DNA from: Rallus limicola
Taxonomy: Eukaryota; Chordata; Aves; Gruiformes; Rallidae
Assembly (NCBI GenBank): GCA_022605955.1
Contig: JAKCOZ010000022.1
Span: 2,852,001-2,916,000, forward strand
Direction of reading: 5' to 3'
Length of the DNA: 64,000 nt
Below, piece after piece: positions 28,893 through 39,778 of the stretch. The translations under genes and the position numbers were made by a program. How positions within the stretch are numbered: the first letter of the stretch is position 1; each line of letters starts with the position of its first letter. Below the pieces are notes generated by a model. It was not told where the DNA came from. It did not search any database and worked only from the letters and a program-made list of their open reading frames with translations.

Positions 28893-28910
28893 CTTTGCCA
28901 GCTTTATCCC
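28893..28910 (-). other. GRIN2A: 5' UTR portion of the GRIN2A start-codon exon
   Basis: Eighteen bases lie between the splice acceptor and the ATG. They read GGGATAAAGCTGGCAAAG on the minus strand. The start context has A at -3 and A at +4, which is adequate but not optimal. The leader contains an in-frame-independent TAA that would end any uORF entering in the matching phase. The remaining 5' UTR must come from one or more upstream non-coding exons in the CpG-rich zone. Confidence 0.85.
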
Positions 28911-28966
28911 CTGTAAAAGTGATCACATTGTATGAAAAAAAGCACCAAAGAAGAAAAAAAAATATA
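28911..28966 (-). other. GRIN2A: Splice acceptor and polypyrimidine tract before the GRIN2A start-codon exon
   Basis: On the minus strand the exon is preceded by CACTTTTACAG, with the AG at 28912-28911. Upstream are two T-rich runs (about 28937-28943 and 28951-28966), separated by a few purines. This is a conventional U2-type acceptor. It shows that the start-codon exon is internal and that transcription starts further upstream, at higher coordinates. Confidence 0.88.
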
Positions 28967-30119
28967 CGCTGTATATCTCCAATGAAAGTTTTTAACAAAA
29001 GCTTCTGGATGCAATGCACAACTTCAGCAGTTTCAGTATTTCCTTCACCTTAGTTTTAATTTAAGCCTCTTGTATTTCCTCAAAAAGTTGGCTTGCTAAT
29101 GACAGTACTACAGCTGGTCCCCCACAAAAAAGGCAACAGATGTAGTACAAGTACAGAGGAAAGACCCATTAAAATTCTTCCTGGATGGTCAAAACATTAA
29201 AGTGACTGAAGCAATTTTAAAAAAGATATTACCATCCTTCTCTTTAACTTTGGCCTCCTAGAATAGGTAAAACACAGGAATCTATTTTCCTTTGTCCTGA
29301 ACGTCTATGTAAAATTTAGTCAGTCTAACAAGAAGAGGTGCTTTAGCTTAGAATGAGAGAAGCAAGCCAGAGGTCTGCTGGAAACCCCAGTCCGTATGCT
29401 CCACATATCTCACAGCATTCCAGAATCATGCTGCTTTATTTCTGAAGATCTCTCCTAGACAGCTGCTGCTCAAGTGCAGTCTACTGCATTTCTGGAACAG
29501 ATTCAGAAGAACAATATTCTGTCTTAATTCTTCTCCCTCCTCTTACGTGGCATTCACTTGAACATCTCAGAACTGCTGATCTCAGACACAAAGTTGTCAC
29601 TGGTGTTGAAGGGGAGGGTGTTCCATAAATGAGCATCACTGCATTGGTTTACTTCACGTCTTCACTGAATCTCTGTGGGGGGCTGAATATAGAGAGTAGG
29701 ACGGGAGAGAGAGATAAGCCACAGAAGTGATCTGAACTATCTGAAGGAGGGAGAAGAGGGAGAGCAGGCCTGACTCTGCAAGATCTCCCTCTGTTTCTGC
29801 GCCCCGGGGGATTTCCACCCCCATAACTGGCTCTCTGCTAGCTGCAAGAAGGGAGTCCCTGTGCCACATAGAGCTAAGCTTATTGCAAAGCGTCACGCAG
29901 AAAACACTAGCAGGGCTGTCCAATCAGGGGTGGCATTTTTCAGATATCCCCTCTCATCCTTCGAGCTCTACCTCCATCATCAATCAGAATCATCTGCTCC
30001 TGAAACGCACACGAGGCAGGGGCTCGCTGTGTCACTGCCTCTTTTCGGGGCAGACAAGGAGGTGAGCACTAGGGAAACCATTTACCGGCAAATCAGTGCC
30101 ACTGTGTTTCCTAAGTCGT
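28913..30119 (-). other. GRIN2A: Probable GRIN2A 5' UTR intron
   Basis: This sequence lies between the acceptor at 28911 and the CpG-rich block. It is AT-rich near the exon and becomes richer in G and C above about 29.65 kb. No repeat or conserved coding sequence is recognised. If the upstream exon ends at 30400 or 31419, this is part of a 1.5-2.5 kb intron. The exact upstream exon cannot be fixed without transcripts. Confidence 0.6.
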
Positions 30120-30161
30120 ATTGCACCGCGGGCCAGACGCCCACCGCTGCAGCAGCGGAGG

Positions 30162-30176
30162 AGCACGGACAGCGGC
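30162..30176 (+). promoter_or_regulatory. Possible REST/NRSF half-site
   Basis: The string AGCACGGACAGCGGC contains a 9/10 match to the right half of the RE1 consensus (GGACAGCGCC). A partial left half, AGCAC, is closer than the canonical spacing. REST silences many neuronal genes outside neurons, so a site near a GRIN2A promoter is plausible. The left half and spacing do not fit a full RE1, so this is weak. Confidence 0.25.
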
Positions 30177-30428
30177 TGAAATAAACCTAAAAGCCGCTTC
30201 GGCTTCGTTCAGACCCCAATAAATGGTAATTATAGTAACAAACAACACGCGCACAGCCCCCCTGCCCGCCGCGGCACAGTTCGCTTCCCGTAGCTAACTG
30301 CACCGCACCGGGGAGCGCCCCTCGCTCCCCCGGCCGCTGCGGGCGGCGGCGCGGCGCGATGGTGCCCCCTGGCGGCCGCGGGGCCGCCGTCCCACGTACC
30401 CAGCGCCTCAGGAGACGGAGCGGCGGCG

Positions 30429-30473
30429 GGTGCCGGTGGTGCCGGTGCCGGTGGTGCCGGTGCTGGTGCTGGG
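30429..30473. repeat. Three-copy 15-bp GC-rich tandem repeat
   Basis: Two perfect copies of GGTGCCGGTGGTGCC (30429-30443 and 30444-30458) are followed by a diverged third copy, GGTGCTGGTGCTGGG (30459-30473). It lies within CpG block 1. If exon 1 ends at 30400, the repeat would be in the 5' UTR and highly structured. Slippage makes length variation between individuals likely. Confidence 0.9.
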
Positions 30474-30494
30474 CATGCCGCGGCCGCGGGCATG
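30474..30494. repeat. GC palindrome next to the tandem repeat
   Basis: The core CCGCGGCCGCGG (30478-30489) is a perfect 12-bp palindrome. CATG flanks it on both sides, with one extra G on the right. It contains overlapping CpGs. It directly adjoins the 15-bp tandem repeat and adds to the strong predicted folding of any transcript crossing it. The two flanking CATG strings each supply a minus-strand upstream ATG. Confidence 0.85.
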
Positions 30495-30697
30495 TCGCGC
30501 CCCTCGGTGTCCGGGCTCAGGGGCGGCCTCCGCGCCGCCGGCCGCACGCGTGATCCCCGCCGCAGCCTGCGAGCGACATGGCATCCCGGGAGGACAGCTA
30601 CGCGGACAGGGAGACAGGGAAAGGGGGGCTGGACGGGGTAACGGGGGGAGAAGAGCAGACGACGAAAAGCCGTTAGTCGGGATGCAGATTTGACGGG

Positions 30698-30722
30698 GGG
30701 GAAATATATATCTATATAATTC
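30698..30722 (-). promoter_or_regulatory. Isolated TATA-rich string in the GC-rich zone
   Basis: A TATATAGATATATAT-like string on the minus strand interrupts the CpG-rich zone just upstream (in GRIN2A direction) of block 1. It could act as a TATA box for a start near 30.67 kb. It could equally be a short AT microsatellite, as CpG-island promoters usually lack TATA boxes. Confidence 0.25.
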
Positions 30723-31418
30723 AATGTCATTCATATGGCATGTGAACCGAAATAAAGTGTCGAGACTCCAAAGTTCCACACGCACACACCTCCCTTCGCT
30801 TCGCAATAAACGTGAACTCCTTCCCAAGAGCAGCGCCCGCGGGCCCGCAGCCCCCCGGGGAACGTCCCTCCGCCTATCCGGGTCAGGAAACCCTGGGCTC
30901 CCACCTGCCCGTTTGCTTCCAAGAGAACGGCACGGGTCTCCGCTCCGGGAGCCAACCTGGGAAGAGCAGCTAGAAGCAAACTAATTCACATGGTCAAGGG
31001 CAGGACTTTTCTTGACGGGTTCAAAACAAGCATAACCTGGGAAACAGCTTAATCGGTGTGGGCTTGTAAAGCTCTTTTTTGTTTTGTAACGGAAGAGGTT
31101 AATTGTCAATTTATCATGAATAAACCCAGGGACACAGGCTCTAGGAGATCCCTCCGCGAAAAGCTCGGATTGCTTTGATTTTCATTCACTATTTCCAGTA
31201 AACACGCATTCAGATACTTCTTCAAGCACCCCCAGCGAAATGTAGGACGCTGGCGCGTCAGGCAAAGGCAACCGGCATTCCCTAACTGCTCCCCGGCACT
31301 GGCTGGGAACTAAGAGCCAAGCCGGCAACGCTGACAGCCCTGCGCGGCGCCCGGTGCCTCCGAGCCCGTTCCCAACTACCAGGCGCGTATCGGTGCTCCC
31401 AGAAAAGGCAATACTTAC

Positions 31419-31654
31419 TGCATTCTCCCTCCACATAGTTCCAGTTTTAAGATCCTCAAAGTCATTTCAGTAGATTCCTTTGCAAACAACGAAGTGGAAA
31501 ATAGGTCCCTTAACGCCTGGATTTCATCCTGCAACTTGTGCCCACCGCAGTCAATACAAGCCCGGCAGCCCTTTAGCGCTTGAAATCCCGCATGATCAAG
31601 TTTTAGCAGAGCCATTGTAACTGAGCTTCGCTCTTTACTTTTGGCAGGAGGCAT
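31419..31654 (-). other. Candidate upstream exon with ORF ending at a splice donor
   Basis: A minus-strand reading frame of 78 codons from ATG 31654 runs to ATG CA|GTAAGT, a near-ideal donor with GT at 31418-31417. The frame's stop (TAA) is made by the donor itself. The first ATG has a poor context. The second, at 31615 (residue 14), has A at -3 and G at +4. The translated product has cysteines at 30, 33, 36 and 74, a Leu/Glu-rich segment from about 41 to 73, and no family I recognise. CpG block 2 sits just upstream as a possible promoter. It may be an alternative GRIN2A first exon carrying a uORF, the first exon of an unknown minus-strand transcript, or chance. Confidence 0.4.
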
Positions 31655-31719
31655 TTAAACGTCTTCATCTTTTTTCCCCTCCCTTTCTTTTTCCCCCCTT
31701 TGCTGTTTAAAGGGCAATG

Positions 31720-32020
31720 GCAATATTGCTGCAGCAGTTCCCCAGGACGGAGCCTCCGAGCCCCCGCGCTCCTCTCAGCCTCTTGGAAGCGGAGGGGAAC
31801 GGCAGCGCCGGTTCCTGAAGGTGCGGCGGGAACCACCCGGCGGCCGCCGCACGGGGGCCGCCTCCACGCCGCTGCGGGCTGCGCGCCGGCCCGCTCCGCT
31901 CCGCCGCCCCCGGCACCGCCGCCCTTGCAGGGGCGAAGCTCACGGGCGCCTTGTCAAGCCGAGACCAATCGCGGCTACTTGAAGGCTCCCACCCCCCGCG
32001 CCCGCTCAGTTCTGCTTCCA
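31720..32020. promoter_or_regulatory. CpG-island block 2
   Basis: A second strongly GC- and CpG-rich segment, separate from block 1 by about 1 kb of mixed composition (with GC-rich patches near 30.83-30.96 and 31.24-31.39 kb). It lies directly upstream, in the minus direction, of the candidate exon at 31419-31654. It could be an alternative GRIN2A promoter or a divergent promoter. Overlapping reading frames on both strands (31700-32216) lack recognisable domains and reflect composition. Confidence 0.55.
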
Positions 32021-35000
32021 CAAGCACCAGCGAATGAGTCAGACCCAGGCAATCGGGGGAGGGGGTGTCAGATCTGGGGGAACAGTGAAAACACCAGGTT
32101 TGGGACAGAAGAGTGGCAAACTTGAGCGCTCTTCCTACGTTAACAGCCCTAGAGAAAGGTTGGTAGCCCGGGAAACCCCAGCGTGTTCTTCTTTCCCTTG
32201 ATGCAGGGGCTGTCAACCCTGCCGTGGGGCTTTGGGGAATGAATGTGGAGCAGCAGCTTCTACGCTAAAAGCAGCCTCAAAAGCTTCAGTCCTCAGTCAA
32301 CTACCACAAAAAATAGTCTGTAGAAGCTGGTTCCATCTGGGCATCCCCACTGCTCCATCCTCTATTTGAAAGCATTATGCACATTTCTCCATCTCCTACT
32401 CATCTCGCACCACACCAGTGACAGCCCCACCTTGCTGGTGAGCAGCTCTTTCCTCCTTGGCCACAGCACACACCACCACTGCCTTCCTCCACCTCACACT
32501 ATGGCGTTTCCTCCTTTGCTCCATCCTGCTTCCCCCTTTCCACCATCCTGCTCCAGCTGCCACAACTTATTTGGTTTTGCCCGAATGAATATACTAGCTA
32601 AACTACCAGATGATAGCTTGTGTCCCCTTTTGTGCTCAATCCATTACCACCCTATGTATTTCTATGCTGAACACTTCAAAGTGAGGCCAATCTGCACACT
32701 TTGACAAACCCACTCAACAAGGCACATATGTCAGAGGAACCTTTGGTTTCAACTAGGATGATGCCAGGTGCCCACTCACTAAGGTTTGCTTTTCACCATG
32801 GTAAGACACAGAATACCCAGAGCTTGCTCCCAAAGACATCCAACAATCCATCAGCCATACTGCTCTTGACGGTCTCTTCATAAAATTCCCCAATAGGTCT
32901 ATCTAGGACTTTTTTTCTTTGAAAGATCTTATCTCCTAAGTTATTTAGGGATAAATTCCTTAGACATTGCATTCATTTTCTAGATGAAGCAATTATGCAG
33001 CTGCAACTGTGGCTTTTTTTTTTAATTGGATATTTTGATGCATCTTTGCATTTCACTCCTGACACACACGCCTCTCCTGTAAATATTACAGCAACATTTG
33101 TCTCAGTTACAGGAGTTAGTTCACAGCCATGTGAAAGGGTTATTTCAGTGTTGTTCAGTAGATTTCTTGAAACAGCCACAAAAACAAGGATTCACTCAAA
33201 TGCAAGAGAAATACATAATGGTAAAATATAACCCTGTGGCTCTAAGATTAGGATGTATTTAAAATATTAAAAGTGACATAGCACCTTTAGAACATAGTGT
33301 GCTATATACTGTGTGCAATACATTGACTGAATTTAAAGGTTTGAAAGACCAACATGAGAAATAGGCAAGTTTTCTAACTTTGATTTATATAATTTTTCAT
33401 TAATCTAAATTTAGATATTTTCACAATATTTCATTTTTTTTCCTCAGTTACTCTTATAAAAGTTTATGAAATATCACATTAAAACTTAGCCCGGATTAAT
33501 TTACAAATTAGAATGAAAATAAAACATATTATTAGAAGTTTGCCCAAACACATTGGGACCAATCTTGGCAGTACATATGCAGTCCTCTCAAAAGCCTCAC
33601 CAAATTCAAGCAGATTTCTGCCTACAGAGTTGAGCAAATGCTGCAAAATTAGACTATTTTAATAGACATCCATAGTCTGTTTCTACATATATTTGGACTG
33701 TCTAAGATTAAAGAGAAGGGCTGCAAACATGGTAGGAATCAGCCTCACTCAGCAGAAACAAGAAACCAAAATTTGCATCTAAGTACCTTTAACTCACGCT
33801 TGTAATTTGCGTCTAGAAAGGGAATACTTTCTTCTAAAGCTGTGTAGCAAACACTAATATCCCTGCATTGGGGACATGAAGTTACAAACCTAGTACTTTC
33901 ATGGAGAATATTTATTCTGAAAGGTAGATGGATTGATACATGATTGCCTTCTCCACACAAATAGCTGTGCACTTGGCTTAAAGAAGCAATAACATAAGTT
34001 CAAGAAGTTTGGAATCCTGCAGTTTCCCAGCCGGGATTTCCCTACCTCCTGCCTGTTACCTAAACCTGTATTTAAAGGGCAGAAACTTTCCTCTTACTCA
34101 GTCCCTTCCAAAGGAACGTTAAATTACAAATGTTACCAAAAAACCCATTAAGTTACAAAACTTTTCAGAAAATTATCTGTTGCAAATACACTTGTCAACA
34201 GAAACAAGTGGGCAACTTACAAGGTACAAGAAAGGTTTCCAAAGGAGGAAAAAGAGGCAGTGAGGTCTAAAGCTGTCGTGCAGGGCAGCCTTTCTGTCTC
34301 TGCTGCTGACTCAGTAACCCCGTGCCTGTTACTGTCTCTCTATTTGCTTTACTTTACCAGCTGTAAAACACTTACCTCAGACGTGTTAGATAGCTAAATT
34401 AAAAGCCAGATTTAAGCCCTAGAATCAGGAAACGAACTCTATCATTTTCATTTTGTTCTTAGAAAGAGCAGTGTTAAGGTACACACAGTCACCCCTTTAA
34501 AAAATACTTTGTTCTCATGCAATGACAGTATTTAGTCAAGAAAAATACTTCAGCACATTAGATATCGAATTGTTGCCACTCAAATTTCAATAGAGGTACT
34601 CTGTTCCAAAGTTTAAACTATAATTCAAGAGATCTCCAAAACGAATTGGAGATCTCAGTAATCCCTACTACATGGACACAACATTACATAAAAGTTCAGC
34701 TGTTTTGTGAAACCAAGTGGTAAAAAGAGATTACAGGTAAGTGGCTACGTTAAGGGGGAGAGGCTTACTTAGAATTGATTCCAACTTCAAAAACATTTCT
34801 AGTTCCAGCAATAAACAACTCTTGGGTTTAGGGAATAGTGCTGTGACCAGTAACAGTACTTACATGCACCTTATCTGCCATAAATATCCAAATTTCATCT
34901 ACCCTGAGAAAACTCTCCAGCAAGAATCACAAGCCACACAGATGCTAAGTCTTTTTTCACTACCACAGAACATCAAGTCTGAAATGAAACCACTTGATCC

Positions 35001-38000
35001 ACGGAAAACCTAGTGCTTAGCAAACAAGGATACGTAACAAACTTACTTTTGGGGGGGGAGGGGGCTGCAAAGTTGCTTACCTTGTAAATGAACTCAAGAT
35101 AAAAAGGGGAAAGAACTCTATTGTTTTCAAACTTACTAAACCATTTGGTCACAGATGGCCCTCTTACTGAAAACTGGCTTAGTTCCTCATTTGGCAGTGT
35201 CCTTTCTTGCACAATTTACCAAGTCATGCATGAAATGATGGCCTTAAGCTACTCTCAGTTTTGCAGAGGACATGAGCTGGCTGTCACAGAAAAAAAGAAG
35301 GCAACATCACTGAATAGAGCTGGAGGCTGTTACAGCACTTCAGCTTCTCTGCAAACAACCCCCAGCGGCAAAGGAACACCCTAGGGACAGTTCAGCCAGA
35401 GTTCCTCCTTCCCAACTCATCTCTGATGACCAGTTATTCGAGAGCCACCGGGATTGTAATCAATTTCCCATATCAAGCTCATCTTTAGCTTTGTTTCCAA
35501 ACTCTACTATGCAGTTCCCAAGAGGAATTATATTTCGCTGGGAAATCACTGAATTAGTCAAATTTAACTCTGAGGGTCATGCCAGAATTTCATCATGAAC
35601 TCTGTACTTTTTAATTAAAGCTGCTCTAACAAAGAAATCTGTGTCACAGCAAATGCAGTCTTGTGAAGACTGTGTCAGCAGCAATCCCATTACAAGGTCT
35701 GGGCTTCAGGGAATCAAATTAGGTGTAAATACCCAGTTTAAAGTTGCTTCTCTTCTTCCCTCCCTGTTCTTCCCCAAATCAGAAATTATGAAAAATCAAT
35801 GTGTTTCTACTAAAGCCTCTTAGAAGCTCCCAAGAAAATAACCTGATGACTGCAAAGCCAGTACAGCTTGTCCATTAATACCCAGAAAAGTAGAGGAACA
35901 GTGAAAAATTGCCAATATTTATTTAGGGCCAAAATATGATCTCCTAATCATCACTGAGTTCAGTAAAAGTGACAAGCCTTTATGAATCAGATTTTTTAAA
36001 ATACTATTTTAAGTCTTCTCACTCACCCCCTGAACCATATACATCTGTCTCTTCTGTATCTATTTCTGGACAGCATGATGGGCCTCCTAGCCAAATATTT
36101 CCTAGCTTGTATTAGTCTTTCTCCAGGATGCTCAGACACTTGAGGTGTGTAATGACAGGACAAGTTTTGCTCTTGTCTCACATGGAACATTCTGTCTCCA
36201 CATTTGAAATGATCTACATTTATACAGTTTTTATATACCTAAAAATGCCCCTAGGTATATAGCTGATGCATATTTTCCAAAAGTTTTCCCAAAAAAGTTT
36301 TTAAGTCAGAAATTACTATCATTCCAATCTTTTGAGAAAACAATACCTAGATCTAAAGCCAGGTTCCTTGAGTAAGTGCACCTATTGGGCATTCAAGGAG
36401 CTGGACAAACTTGTTAGGTTTGAAAATATTAATCATAAAAATACCTCATGAATCTTAAAGATAGGTGAGCTACTAGTATTACCAATGTTAGCACCCTTGT
36501 TAAGCAAACTTTCATGGCATTTTCTCAAGTTTTTTCACTTAAAACTGGATTCAATATAAAGAAAATTACTACTTATGTGACAGATAGAGACAGCAGTGAC
36601 CTCTCACACATTGTTCATTGGTGGTACTTGTTTGCTAAAAGAAAGCTGTACTGAGTGGGAAGCACCAAGATGCCTACACTGCATCTGCTTCTCAGTGCTT
36701 CACTAAGCAAATTTCTGCTTAGGGAGTTGAGACTTTTCTAAATCCAGAAAATCAAATTTAGTAAAGGTCAATGGAAGCTTCTTATCAACACAAAGTTACC
36801 TCATCTCTAGCTGGAAGATATTTATAAGATGAGTAGTATTTTGCTCTGTGCATCCAACCCATTTCTCGATTGTAGGCACTAGCTCTATTAAAACTAGGTG
36901 CTAAAGGCTTATGAGACATCTGAGCCAGTAGGAATAGATCCAAGATAGAAAAATCCCCCTTGGACTTAAATTACAGTTCCACATGATGAGTCAGAGCCTT
37001 CTGTTACCTATTTCTGCCATATATGTTACATGGCTTTTGTTCACATACAGGAAAGCTATTGTGCCACCTGAGCATTAGTTTTGTTTAAAGTGCAATTGCC
37101 ATGGTTCTTCTAGGTTGTGCTTTTAGTCTGCTTTTGCTCCAGTCTAAGTACCTCCCTGCCTTGCTCCCTACAGAAATGAACCATCTTGCTTTTCCATGTG
37201 CAAGGAGGATTCTAAGCTGCAGTGCTTTCTACATGAAGGTCATTATTAGTAGATCTGATTAGTTTCATTCTATTGCATTTTCAAACCTTGCACGGCTTAA
37301 TCTCATTGGTAGGAACAACGAATAAGACAAAGGGGCTTTAAATAAAATAACATATTAAAACATATTTTTTTCCTACCTAAAATGCAGGCTTATCTTACCC
37401 AAATTACAACATTTATAGGAATACAAATCAATTATTACTATAGTTCTGGAATCTTCCCCCAAGAAAAGCAAATGCTATTTCACCTACCTCTAAACTTTTA
37501 TTTGACTGACAGTAGCTCTCAAACCTGAATCAACTGGCTTCTGCTGCTTCTGGCAGGGGAGCTCAATTTGGATGGAAGAATGAAAAGATTTGAGAAATTT
37601 TTCAGAATTTTTTGCTCTGCAAAGGTAACTTGTATGGAATTAACCCATAGAAGGGAGAGTAGCTTTTGCTTGTGGCAGTTCCTGTATTGTGAAAAGTTAC
37701 AGGTTCAAACAGGCTTTTTCCCAGAAAAGTTGCTGTTGACAATCCTACTCTTTCCTCACTTCCTGCCCTAAGAGGACAAAAAAATAAATAATTCCAGGGA
37801 GAATTCTACAGAGAGGTCAGGGACTATACAGGCTCATTTCTAACTTTTATACATCATTACATTGAAACCTCAAATGTCACACTATTGTTATAAACACTTG
37901 ACTGGAGATGGGAAGCTCCTAGGTCTCTAGGTGTCACACAATGCAGTTCTAAGTTGTTTTGAAAAGGAAGTCAAGCTCAGAGGTTGAAATTTATATGAAT

Positions 38001-39654
38001 CCTATACTTGTGAGGCTCAGCTACACCAAGGAAGATAGTGCTGACCACAGACTTGCCTCCAATATCACTATGATGTGATCCTTCCAAGCTGGTTTATTGT
38101 TCAAGACAGCTCTATTCACATTCAGTGATGAAAATCACTTACACAAATATTTGGGGGGGGAGGGTCCACATTTGAACATAGACATCCAAATGCATCTTAT
38201 CTTTAATGCACATGTAGATACATCTGCTGTGACAAAATTTATTATGATAGCCATTAAGAAATACAGAAACTGAAAACAAAAGGGTTTTTTTTTTCCAAAT
38301 AAGGAGCCTTCTGTGCTTTACTGGAGCTATTTCAGAATTATCACCTCATTATACCAAGTTGAATGGATACAAATGTAATCTTTGCTTATATTACTGACAT
38401 TCTTTAAATTGAGCTCAACTATTTGAAATACCATCTGCTAAACAATAGCACTGATACATCAACACAAGTATCAAACCTCTTTTTAAGCTCCTAAAATAGA
38501 TTCAAATATATTCTTAAGTATATACATAAGATCCCCAGCTTTATTTCAGCTGACCATCCATACTGTGCACACACCCAGTGGCATTAAAACTCTAATAGGG
38601 TTCGGTGCTTTAAAGGTGACAGTTACATATGTGGAATCATCTAGACAGGTATAAACATCAAAAGGTATTTCACCAACCTATTGAAAAAACTGGCCTCAGA
38701 CTGGAATCATTATGCATTTGCTTAATTTTTATAAGGCAATTAACTGGAATCTCGCTTGGCAGACAGTTGCATGCTATCTACTTTCACACAACTATTTCTG
38801 TTCCCACCAGTCCTTTCTATAACACAGGTTCTAAAATAACTGTGATATATGTAGGCACATGAATATCTTCTAGTTAAAGCCTGCCAAATCTTCTCTTTCG
38901 TCTGAAAAAACCCAACAGATTGCTTGCTTTCTTGATTTTAACCAGAAAGCTAAAATGCTGGAAGTTGATAACCAAAAAGATAAGTCTGGTTTAGATTTTC
39001 TTGCTAAAGTGGGGAACAATGTGCTTTTCCCAAGGTACAGAACACTACACAAAGGTTCATGAACTACTTCATCTGTATTTATCTTGTGCTGTGTTTGCAT
39101 ACTTGATTAGACTCCCATATCAAAATCCAGAGAATAGATGAAAATTTGCAGGACAAAAGAGCATGTGCTTTTCCTATATCAAGTTAAAGATACTTAATAT
39201 AAACCAGCTATATTCTTCAAGAAATTTCAAAACACAGTAAGATTATATTCATTCCTATGCAAGTATTAACATAAGAACTACTTGACCTCACTAAACTCAC
39301 TGCTGTCCTAGTCTATCACAGATTTATTACATATTGCATGGTTCCAAGTTCTCCTTGATGCAGCTGCAAAAACTTTAAACATCATATTTTTTACCAATAG
39401 ACTTAATCTTTGCTAGTTATCAACATTCATCCTGGAATGCAGTTGTAAGAGCACTGTTCATTCCAGACAAACATTTCAAGGTTAAAAAACAAAATGAAAA
39501 CTAGACTCCATGCTTAGCCTTTGCAGATTTTCCAGTCTTCATTTTCTTCTTTTTTAACCTAGTTGAACAAAACTATCTTTTTAATAACACTAATTCTTCA
39601 ACTGGCTGTTTACTCCAGGAGTCAATTCTGAAGTTGATATGGGGGAGGAAGCGA
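32021..39654. other. Sequence 5' of GRIN2A, no gene seen
   Basis: Apart from the first few hundred bases next to the CpG block, this is AT-rich non-coding sequence. It contains a 9-bp inverted repeat GAGATCTCC...GGAGATCTC at 34629-34656 and two purine runs of G8 followed by A and more G (35051 and 38153). Reading frames are short, overlap on both strands and have no recognisable domains. No RNA gene or transposon was recognised. Confidence 0.6.
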
Positions 39655-39778
39655 GGTGGGGAGTTTTTCTCAGTTTCACTCTTCTGACTCTCTCCCTCAT
39701 CCCACCCGGATAGAGTGGGGGTGTGAATGAGGGCTGTGTGGTGCTTAGTTACCAGCTGGGGTTAAACCACAACAAACA
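39655..39778 (-). mobile_element. Fragment of an avian endogenous-retrovirus LTR (5' end)
   Basis: On the minus strand this begins TTGTGGTTTAACCCCAGC, then GGTAACTAAGCACCACACAG, and continues through a C-rich and then purine-rich stretch. This matches the recalled start of a widespread bird LTR (TGGTTTAACCCCAGC...CAACTAAGCACCAC). About 125 bases remain and the rest of the LTR is missing. Together with the 22.38 kb tail it appears to come from the same or a related family, but from the opposite LTR end and in the opposite orientation. Confidence 0.65.

Larger units (their letters stand above)
30120..30660 (-). promoter_or_regulatory. GRIN2A: CpG-island block 1, candidate GRIN2A promoter / non-coding exon 1
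   Basis: The segment is very rich in G, C and CpG, in sharp contrast to the AT-rich surroundings. It contains GC-box-like strings such as GGGGCGG near 30520 and a 15-bp GC repeat. On the minus strand it has a splice-donor match CTGG|GTACGT, with the exon ending at 30400. It lies about 1.5 kb upstream of the start-codon exon, where the GRIN2A promoter would be expected. The start site, and whether the donor is used, are inferred. Long reading frames here come from GC-rich composition and are not proposed as genes. Confidence 0.65.

Noticed and set aside
30055..30066. Plus-strand donor-like GGAG|GTGAGC
   Set aside because: There is no matching coding frame or acceptor on the plus strand; a divergent transcript from the CpG block is possible but not supported.
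30230..30730. 166-codon minus-strand reading frame rich in Ala and Pro
   Set aside because: It spans the CpG block and its 15-bp repeat; the Ala/Pro pattern is translation of GC-rich repeats. No domain is recognisable and frames overlap on both strands, as expected from composition.
31700..32216. Long overlapping reading frames on both strands (141 and 169 codons)
   Set aside because: Stop codons are scarce in CpG-rich DNA. Neither product resembles a protein family, and both cover the same promoter-like block.
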